Positions 1 to 4,315 of a DNA stretch of 7,274 bases are shown one piece after another (the first letter of the stretch is position 1; each line of letters begins with the position of its first letter). The DNA is taken from positions 1-7,274 of the forward strand of contig RFMK01000076.1 of NCBI GenBank assembly GCA_009927705.1, in the 5' to 3' direction. The notes below the pieces were generated by a model. That model did no database searches, was not told the origin of the DNA, and saw only the letters and a list, made by a program, of their open reading frames with translations. The stretch comes from Actinomycetota bacterium. Its GTDB lineage: Bacteria > Actinomycetota > Actinomycetes > Nanopelagicales > Nanopelagicaceae. A program made the translations under genes and the position numbers.

Positions 1-1252
1 GTCCGGGAAAATCAGGCAGCGTCTTTCTCGTAGTTTCGATGTTCTCAACTTCAATTCCATCAACCGCCAACCCGATAACCGCACCAGCTGTGGCGAGTCG
101 ATGATCTTCGTAAGTATGAAAAGTCCCTCCATGAAGCGGGGATGGTTCAAAATGCAATGAACTTGCTTCCTCTGTCACCTTTCCGCCTAAGCCATTTATC
201 TCACGGGTTAGCGCTGCAAGTCGATCTGTTTCATGCATTCTCAAGTGGCCGATACCGCGAAGCGAAGAAGGGGAATCGGCGAGCGCTGCGACAGCCGCTA
301 TTGAAGGAGTTAATTCACCAACATCATGAAGGTCGATATCGATTCCGTGAATTTGTCCATTTCCAGATATCTTCAAACCGTCAGATGTGAATTCAACTCT
401 GCCACCCATGCGAGTGAAAATATCTCGAAGCGCATCACCTGGTTGTGTTGTGGCCCGTGGCCAATCACGAATAGTGATATCACCACCGCTTACGAGTGCA
501 ATCGACATAAACGGAGCAGCATTCGATAGATCTGGTTCGATCACCAGATCTTGTCCACTGAGTTTTCCAGGTTCTACCCGCCACTGTGATGGTTGGGAAT
601 CATCAACGATTGCACCAAACTGTCTCAGCATCGCAACTGTCATATCAATATGTGGCTGCGAAGGAAGCGTATCGCCAATATGTTTCACCGTAATTCCATC
701 TCGCATTGCAGGTCCGACAAGTAGAAGGGCGGAGACGAATTGACTTGATGCACTGGCATCGATTTCGATAACTCCACCTTTGAGTGAACCCGAGCCGTTA
801 ATAGTAAGTGGAAGCGCGAATCGACCCTTATGGTCGATCGAAACTCCCAAAGTTTCCAAGGCAGAAATGACGGGACCTAGCGGACGTTCGTGTGAACGCG
901 GATCTCCATCAAAATTAACTAAACCACTTGCCAGAGCTGCAAGTGGAGGTAAAAAACGCATAACAGTTCCGGCATTCCCAACATCGATAGAGGTCGGACC
1001 AAAGAGTGGGCCCGGAGTGATAAGCCAACTCTCATCGCCATTTGTTTCGATCGTTTCATCGATGCCAATTCCAAGTGACCGTAAGCCTTGTGCCATCAAT
1101 TCGGTATCACGCGACCGCAGCGGTCTTCGCAGCTTAGAAGGGCTTGATGCGAGAGCGCTCAAAATCAAAGCACGGTTGGTTACAGACTTAGAGCCAGGAA
1201 TTGTGATGGTCGCATGCACAGGTTTTGAGCCTCGAAACGGTGCGCGCCACAT
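1..1252 (-). CDS. aroA: 3-phosphoshikimate 1-carboxyvinyltransferase (EPSP synthase), C-terminus cut by window edge
   Basis: EPSP synthase is the cytoplasmic sixth step of the shikimate pathway. It joins phosphoenolpyruvate to shikimate-3-phosphate on the way to chorismate and aromatic amino acids. I translated the minus strand from the ATG at 1252: 417 codons stay open to the edge. Family motifs appear in order: PGSKSVTNR at residues 19-27 (K22, S23 and R27 fall at the E. coli positions), VGNAGTVMRF at 91-100, RSHERPL around 119-125, SSQFVSALL at 169-177, DLSNAAPF at 241-248, HETDRLAAL at 340-348 and DHRLATAGA at 383-391. The catalytic-aspartate region reads VGELTPS, with E313 where E. coli has Asp313. 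As I recall them, actinobacterial AroA proteins look the same. The last visible residues, TLPDFPG, lie close to the usual C-terminus, so probably only 10-25 residues are missing. The start is supported by the conserved N-terminus and by a -10 element 7 nt upstream. It diverges from the SRAP gene, as I recall also being the case in Mycobacterium tuberculosis. Confidence 0.97.
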   Translation of the reverse strand, partial: MWRAPFRGSKPVHATITIPGSKSVTNRALILSALASSPSKLRRPLRSRDTELMAQGLRSLGIGIDETIETNGDESWLITPGPLFGPTSIDVGNAGTVMRFLPPLAALASGLVNFDGDPRSHERPLGPVISALETLGVSIDHKGRFALPLTINGSGSLKGGVIEIDASASSQFVSALLLVGPAMRDGITVKHIGDTLPSQPHIDMTVAMLRQFGAIVDDSQPSQWRVEPGKLSGQDLVIEPDLSNAAPFMSIALVSGGDITIRDWPRATTQPGDALRDIFTRMGGRVEFTSDGLKISGNGQIHGIDIDLHDVGELTPSIAAVAALADSPSSLRGIGHLRMHETDRLAALTREINGLGGKVTEEASSLHFEPSPLHGGTFHTYEDHRLATAGAVIGLAVDGIEVENIETTRKTLPDFPG

Positions 1253-1259
1253 ATAGGCG

Positions 1260-1265
1260 ATTCTA
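1260..1265 (-). promoter_or_regulatory. -10 element (TAGAAT) of aroA, leaderless spacing
   Basis: Read on the minus strand the hexamer is TAGAAT, a strong TANNNT match, followed by exactly 7 nt and then the aroA ATG. Transcription would begin at or within 1-2 nt of the start codon, giving a leaderless mRNA. No Shine-Dalgarno sequence precedes this ATG, which agrees. No good -35 hexamer is visible at the usual distance. Confidence 0.6.
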
Positions 1266-1283
1266 GTTGATGAAGCGAGAGAT

Positions 1284-1289
1284 TAGATT
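1284..1289 (+). promoter_or_regulatory. -10 element (TAGATT) of the SRAP gene, leaderless spacing
   Basis: TAGATT lies 6 nt before the SRAP ATG at 1296, which would place the transcription start on or next to the A of the start codon. A GGAG at 1291-1294 looks like a ribosome binding site but is only 1 nt from the ATG, too close to work normally. This element sits where a -35 box for the divergent aroA promoter would be expected. Confidence 0.55.
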
Positions 1290-1295
1290 AGGAGT

Positions 1296-2003
1296 ATGTG
1301 CGGCCGATTTGCCCTTTCAGCGATGCTCACAGATATCGCAGAAGAATTCTCGACGTCGGCTTTGCCTGATCGAACTCTTCCCGTTGATTGGAACATCAAA
1401 CCCACTCAGGACATCTACATCGTCAAGAATGAGGAGATCAAGATTGCGTCGTGGGGATTGATTGCGCCCTGGAGCAAGAATTCAGTCGATGCGCTCCGAA
1501 GCCAATCTCAAGCAATAAACGCGCGATCTGAATCAGTACATGAGAAACCAACATTTCGAAATGCGTTTCGTCAACGTCGCTGTTTGGTTCCAGCAACAGG
1601 TTACTACGAATGGGCTACAGAACTTGGTCGCTATAAAACAAAACAACCAGTATTTATTTCGCGCGATGATGAGAAGTTACTTGCGTTTGCGGGAATCTTT
1701 GATCGTTGGATCTCTCCGGAAGGTGAGATCCGCGAGAGTGTCGCAATCATCACGCGTGATGCGGTTGGAGATCTAGCCAAAGTCCATAATCGAATGCCGC
1801 TGTTCATTCCACGAAATCGATGGGAAAAGTGGATGGATTCAGAACTCACTGAAGTTGAGGAAGTTCGTGATTTGATGGTGATTCCAAAACCAGATGATCA
1901 TTTGCGTTATTGGCCGGTCTCCACGTTGGTGAATTCCATTCGCAATAATGGGGCGGAACTAATCGCTCCCATAGAACTAGGGGAGCCAGAAACCCTCTTT
2001 TGA
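1296..2003 (+). CDS. SOS response-associated peptidase (SRAP/YedK/HMCES family), abasic-site DNA-protein crosslinker
   Basis: SRAP proteins bind abasic sites in single-stranded DNA and form a thiazolidine crosslink through the N-terminal cysteine left after Met removal, shielding the lesion during replication. The 235-residue product has every key residue: C2 in MCGRF, N75 and E79 in INARSE, E105 in VPATGYYEW, and H164 in VHNRMPLF. N75 and E105 match E. coli YedK numbering exactly; the histidine is close to the YedK His160. The WNIKPTQ motif at 32-38 and the SWGLIAPW strand at 52-59 are also typical. Family length is about 220-240 residues, so the protein is complete. The start is fixed by the need for Cys at position 2. 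It diverges from aroA and lies just upstream of sigR; as I recall, M. tuberculosis has an SRAP gene (Rv3226c) between aroA and sigH. It ends 53 bp before sigR. Confidence 0.95.
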   Translation: MCGRFALSAMLTDIAEEFSTSALPDRTLPVDWNIKPTQDIYIVKNEEIKIASWGLIAPWSKNSVDALRSQSQAINARSESVHEKPTFRNAFRQRRCLVPATGYYEWATELGRYKTKQPVFISRDDEKLLAFAGIFDRWISPEGEIRESVAIITRDAVGDLAKVHNRMPLFIPRNRWEKWMDSELTEVEEVRDLMVIPKPDDHLRYWPVSTLVNSIRNNGAELIAPIELGEPETLF

Positions 2004-2021
2004 TCCGACCGCTGAACCTGC

Positions 2022-2048
2022 GGGAATTATGGGAAGAACATGCGGGTT
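2022..2048 (+). promoter_or_regulatory. SigR-type promoter (GGGAAT-N18-GTT) driving sigR-rsrA
   Basis: The -35 element GGGAAT is at 2022-2027 and the -10 element GTT at 2046-2048, separated by exactly 18 nt (2028-2045). This is the known consensus of the Streptomyces SigR / mycobacterial SigH regulon, GGAAT-N18/19-GTT. The element lies in the short gap between the SRAP gene and sigR, pointing at sigR, so the sigma factor very likely transcribes its own operon. The GTG start at 2057 begins 8 nt after the GTT, close to the expected transcription start. Confidence 0.8.
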
Positions 2049-2056
2049 AGAGGGCT

Positions 2057-2719
2057 GTGGCTATAACCTTGGTTTCAATGCCAACCGAAATTTCTACTCC
2101 CGACTCCAGTAGCGCTGGAGAGTTGGTTCGCGTCGATCGCGAGAAGGAAAGTGCAGCTGAACGGAAGAAGAGATTTGAGCGTGATGCGCTCCAATACATG
2201 AATCAACTGTATGCAGCAGCTTTGCGATACACGAGAAATCCTGAAGATGCGCAAGATCTCGTGCAAGACACATACGCCAAGGCTTACACCTCTTTCCATC
2301 AATTTGAGCCGGGAACCAATCTAAAAGCATGGCTCTATCGAGTCCTCACCACCACGTTCATTAACGCTTATCGAAAAGATCAGCGCCGACCACAAAAATC
2401 TGATTCCGAACTAGAAGATTGGCAGATTGCCGAATCCGCATCACACACAAGTGATCAAGGAAAATCAACGGAAGATGTCGTTTTGGAAAATCTTCCTGAT
2501 AGCGATATCAAACGCGCTTTAGCTGAGATCCCAGAAGAATTTCGAATGGCGGTCTACCTTGCTGATGTTGAAGGATTCTCATATAAGGAGATTGCGGAAA
2601 TAGTTGGTGTACCTGCTGGAACGGTGATGTCGCGTCTTCATAGAGGCAGAAAACAGTTGCGTGAGAAATTGACTGACTATGCGCGCGAGCGCGGCTACGT
2701 CAAAGGAGGTGCCGAATGA
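2057..2719 (+). CDS. sigR: ECF RNA polymerase sigma factor of the SigR/SigH (thiol-oxidative stress) group
   Basis: This sigma factor directs RNA polymerase to thioredoxin, mycothiol and protein-repair genes after disulfide stress. The 220-residue product has sigma region 2 at about 40-110 (FERDALQYMNQLY, ALRYTRNPEDAQDLVQDTYAKAY, GTNLKAWLYRVL, FINAYRK) and region 4 at about 147-205 (LPDSDIKRALAEIPEEF, YLADVEGFSYKEIAEI, GTVMSRLHRGRKQLR). Both resemble Streptomyces SigR and M. tuberculosis SigH closely; DWQIAES at 121-127 in the linker also resembles them. Two starts are possible: GTG 2057 and ATG 2078 (MPTEIST). Neither has a good ribosome binding site. The SigR promoter would start a transcript at about 2055-2057, which favours a leaderless GTG, but the ATG remains possible. 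The stop overlaps rsrA by 4 bp, so translation is probably coupled. Regulation is expected by its own promoter and by RsrA binding. Confidence 0.95.
   Translation: MAITLVSMPTEISTPDSSSAGELVRVDREKESAAERKKRFERDALQYMNQLYAAALRYTRNPEDAQDLVQDTYAKAYTSFHQFEPGTNLKAWLYRVLTTTFINAYRKDQRRPQKSDSELEDWQIAESASHTSDQGKSTEDVVLENLPDSDIKRALAEIPEEFRMAVYLADVEGFSYKEIAEIVGVPAGTVMSRLHRGRKQLREKLTDYARERGYVKGGAE
2702..2711 (+). promoter_or_regulatory. Near-perfect Shine-Dalgarno of rsrA
   Basis: AAAGGAGGTG lies 4 nt before the rsrA ATG, inside the last codons of sigR. It is close to fully complementary to the 3' end of 16S rRNA. It stands out because the first genes of the transcripts in this window have weak or no ribosome binding sites. 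It would secure ample anti-sigma factor from the overlapping cistron. Confidence 0.85.
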
Positions 2720-3087
2720 GTTCATGTGAGAACTGCCGAGACTCTCTTGTTCTCTTCATTGACAACGAGATTGAAGATTCAGCGACCTTCAATGAGATTG
2801 CTTTCCATCTTCAAGAGTGTGAAGGTTGCCGCAATCAAATGGAGACCGAACGCCGTGCGTTGAATCTCATCCGCACCTTACTCACCCGTTCATGTTGTGA
2901 GACAGCGCCTTCAACGCTGCAAGAAAGAATTGCCCACCAACTCCATGAACTTCAACTTCAAGAACTTGCTGGGTATTCGCAGACCGAGATCATCACGCAA
3001 TATCGGCGCACTGAAATCACGATCGATGGTGAGACTCAAATAGAGATAGAGACATCTCACGAGATTCGGCGAGACTTTCCCTTCTAA
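2716..3087 (+). CDS. rsrA: Zinc-binding, redox-sensing anti-sigma factor for SigR (RsrA/RshA type)
   Basis: RsrA-type proteins hold SigR inactive while reduced and zinc-bound; disulfide formation releases the sigma factor. The 123-residue product has the zinc anti-sigma motif HxxxCxxC at H31, C35 and C38, N-terminal cysteines C4 and C7 and the adjacent pair C60-C61. This recalls Streptomyces RsrA, where I recall Cys3/Cys11, His37-Cys41-Cys44 and Cys61-Cys62. Position directly after sigR with an ATGA overlap supports the pairing. RsrA/RshA proteins are usually about 90-105 residues. This one carries a longer C-terminal tail from about residue 86, rich in Thr, Glu and Ile with alternating polar and hydrophobic residues, which I cannot match to a known domain. 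There is no membrane segment, so it should be cytoplasmic. Confidence 0.93.
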   Translation: MSSCENCRDSLVLFIDNEIEDSATFNEIAFHLQECEGCRNQMETERRALNLIRTLLTRSCCETAPSTLQERIAHQLHELQLQELAGYSQTEIITQYRRTEITIDGETQIEIETSHEIRRDFPF

Positions 3088-3103
3088 ACCGTAATCCTCC
3101 TGC

Positions 3104-3109
3104 TAGGTT
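3104..3109 (+). promoter_or_regulatory. -10 element (TAGGTT) of the thioesterase gene, near-leaderless spacing
   Basis: TAGGTT fits TANNNT and is followed by 8 nt and then the ATG at 3118. The 30-bp gap after rsrA has no Shine-Dalgarno next to that ATG (it reads AATTTCCC), so a leaderless or nearly leaderless transcript from this element is likely. The gene could still be reached by read-through from rsrA, since no terminator hairpin is seen between them. Confidence 0.5.
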
Positions 3110-3117
3110 AATTTCCC

Positions 3118-3534
3118 ATGCAGGCCGAATCAGTCATTGGCGCCGTGGGTATTTCTCAAATGGTCGTGCGCCCTGGTGACACTGCGCTGGCTCATGGCAG
3201 TGGTGATATGCCTATTCTCTCCACAAGTTTCCTCATAACTTTGATGGAGAGCGCGTGTAATTCGGCAATTGCAGAGTTCATGGATAACGGTGAATCTACC
3301 TATTTATCTGACATAGAAATGGAAGTTCATGAATCAGTGGGAATCGGTTCTGAAATTCAAGGCGCCGCAACATGCGTCTCATTTGAAGATGGAGTTTTAA
3401 CTTTTCTCTGCGAAATACATGACGGTCCGCGCTTGGTGGCCGCATCGTCGATGCGACGTAACCTCGTTGAGCGAGTTACGTTCCTAGCGCGAACCGCCGC
3501 TTTTACTTTGATGTCTCAGCAAGAAAGCGAATGA
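3118..3534 (+). CDS. FlK-like hotdog-fold acyl-CoA thioesterase
   Basis: The 138-residue product resembles the fluoroacetyl-CoA thioesterase (FlK) family of single-domain hotdog proteins, which hydrolyse small acyl-CoA esters in the cytoplasm. The FlK catalytic set is Thr42, Glu50 and His76. Here T36 (LSTSFL), E44 (LMESACNSAI) and H71 (MEVHESVGIG) have nearly the same spacing, 8 and 27 residues against 8 and 26. The helix at about 35-55 followed by strands at 64-103 fits the hotdog order. The C-terminal ERVTFLAR segment resembles family members I recall. The true substrate cannot be told: FlK itself is specialised for fluoroacetyl-CoA, but most relatives are not. The start rests on the only nearby ATG and the -10 element upstream. 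Its TGA abuts the stop of the convergent sodN with no gap. Confidence 0.8.
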   Translation: MQAESVIGAVGISQMVVRPGDTALAHGSGDMPILSTSFLITLMESACNSAIAEFMDNGESTYLSDIEMEVHESVGIGSEIQGAATCVSFEDGVLTFLCEIHDGPRLVAASSMRRNLVERVTFLARTAAFTLMSQQESE

Positions 3535-3909
3535 TTACTTCTTAGTTGCCCAGAAAATTTCTGCGATTTCATCAATCTTCGCGATCAACTTCTCCGCAAC
3601 TGCAACATCAACAGTTCCCTTTGTTCCTGCTGCGCCAGCCAGCTTGGTAGCTTCATTGAAGAGACCATGTAGTTGGGGATGCGCTTCGAAATGGTTTGGC
3701 TTGAAGTAATCGGTCCAAAGAACCCATAGGTGCTCCTTGACCATATTTGAACGCGCTTCCTTGATGGAAACTGCACGCGCTTTGAAATCTGGATCAGAAG
3801 AAGCTGCGTATTTCTCCATACAAGCTTTTACGGATTGGGCTTCAATCTTTGCTTGGGCAGGGTCGTAGACGCCACAAGGTAGATCGCAATGTGCATGAAC
3901 TGTCAGCAT
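3535..3909 (-). CDS. sodN: Nickel superoxide dismutase precursor (Ni-SOD)
   Basis: Ni-SOD converts superoxide to oxygen and hydrogen peroxide in the cytoplasm as a homohexamer. Maturation cuts off a short leader so that His1 of the nickel hook can bind metal. The nickel hook HCDLPCGVY is intact. Counting from that His, the mature part is 118 residues (family about 117) and keeps H1, C2, D3, C6, Y9, E17, R47 and Y62, the last in DYFKP. I chose ATG 3909 because GAGG at 3916-3919 sits 6 nt upstream. This gives a leader of only six residues, MLTVHA. An in-frame GTG at 3921 would give ten, but it would place that ribosome binding site inside the gene. The leader is shorter than the roughly 14 residues in Streptomyces. 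C24 (VKACMEK) is an extra cysteine I do not recall in Streptomyces Ni-SOD. The gene diverges from sodX. Confidence 0.96.
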   Translation of the reverse strand: MLTVHAHCDLPCGVYDPAQAKIEAQSVKACMEKYAASSDPDFKARAVSIKEARSNMVKEHLWVLWTDYFKPNHFEAHPQLHGLFNEATKLAGAAGTKGTVDVAVAEKLIAKIDEIAEIFWATKK

Positions 3910-3919
3910 AAGAATCCTC

Positions 3920-3930
3920 ACTTAGTAAGT
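3920..3930. repeat. 11-bp palindrome in the sodN-sodX gap, possible operator
   Basis: ACTTA-G-TAAGT is a perfect inverted repeat with 5-bp arms around one central base. It lies between the divergent sodN and sodX starts, just upstream of the sodN ribosome binding site, in a region where a regulator could act. It does not resemble the TTGCAA-type half sites known for the nickel regulator Nur. An 11-bp palindrome can arise by chance, so an operator role is speculative. Confidence 0.25.
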
Positions 3931-3946
3931 CGTGGGTGTTAGTGGA

Positions 3947-3952
3947 AGACTA
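3947..3952 (-). promoter_or_regulatory. Candidate -10 element (TAGTCT) for sodN
   Basis: On the minus strand TAGTCT fits TANNNT and would start transcription near 3940, leaving a 5' leader of about 30 nt that contains the 3920-3930 palindrome and the GAGG ribosome binding site. No convincing -35 box is seen. The call is weak because hexamers of this kind are frequent. Confidence 0.3.
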
Positions 3953-3958
3953 CCCGTC

Positions 3959-4315
3959 ATGGCGGATTTTGGCTTTTTCGGACTACGTCGGGTGAAAGTT
4001 GCTGGGGATTCAATGGCGCCAACGTATTTCAATGGTGACATCCTGCTTGTGAAGTGGTTTGACGCCGTGCCATCTGAGTTACCGCTCACAACTGTGGTTG
4101 TAATCGAGCGAGAAGAGATGCCCGGTGTCTTCTTCATCAAGCGAATCCAAAAATCTCACAGCGGTGCATATTGGGTCGAAGGCGATAATCGAGATCCGGA
4201 AATCGAGAAACGTGTGAATGACTCGCGAACCTGGGGCTACATTCCAGCAGCGGAGATTCGGGCGAAAGTCTTACTGAGAATCAGAAAAACTAGCGGGCAA
4301 AAGCCTCGGCAATAA
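3959..4315 (+). CDS. sodX: Nickel-type superoxide dismutase maturation protease, S26 signal-peptidase-like
   Basis: SodX removes the leader of pro-Ni-SOD. The 118-residue product has the S26 fold signature: the nucleophile S18 in VAGDSMAPT, the general base K61 in FFIKRIQ, and the C-terminal box VEGDNRD...DSRTWGYIP at 73-96 that matches signal peptidase box E. There is no N-terminal membrane anchor, unlike type I signal peptidases, which fits a cytoplasmic protease acting on Ni-SOD. ATG 3959 is preferred over the in-frame GTG 3932, because the GTG would add a nine-residue extension of no evident function and crowd the shared promoter region. A weak GGAAG at 3944-3948 is the only ribosome binding site candidate. 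The gene diverges from its substrate gene sodN, and its last 26 bp overlap the 3' end of the convergent kgd. Confidence 0.93.
   Translation: MADFGFFGLRRVKVAGDSMAPTYFNGDILLVKWFDAVPSELPLTTVVVIEREEMPGVFFIKRIQKSHSGAYWVEGDNRDPEIEKRVNDSRTWGYIPAAEIRAKVLLRIRKTSGQKPRQ

Noticed and set aside
142..1256. Several plus-strand open frames of 67-158 codons across the left end.
   Set aside because: The minus strand here is a continuous EPSP synthase with all family motifs; the plus-strand frames are antisense and show no recognisable domains.
1291..1294. GGAG as a Shine-Dalgarno for the SRAP gene.
   Set aside because: It is only 1 nt from the ATG, too close for ribosome pairing, and Cys2 fixes that start; leaderless initiation fits better.
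2019..2046. Direct repeat TGCGGG at 2019-2024 and 2041-2046 around the SigR promoter.
   Set aside because: Six bases twice in 30 bp is weak evidence, and the promoter boxes already explain part of the similarity.
3910..3921. GTG at 3921 as the sodN start.
   Set aside because: It would bury the GAGG site that is well spaced from ATG 3909 and has no leaderless -10 at the right distance. It remains a minor alternative.
3932..3958. GTG at 3932 as the sodX start.
   Set aside because: The added residues MGVSGRLPV look like nothing in the family, there is no ribosome binding site, and it would leave little room for two divergent promoters.
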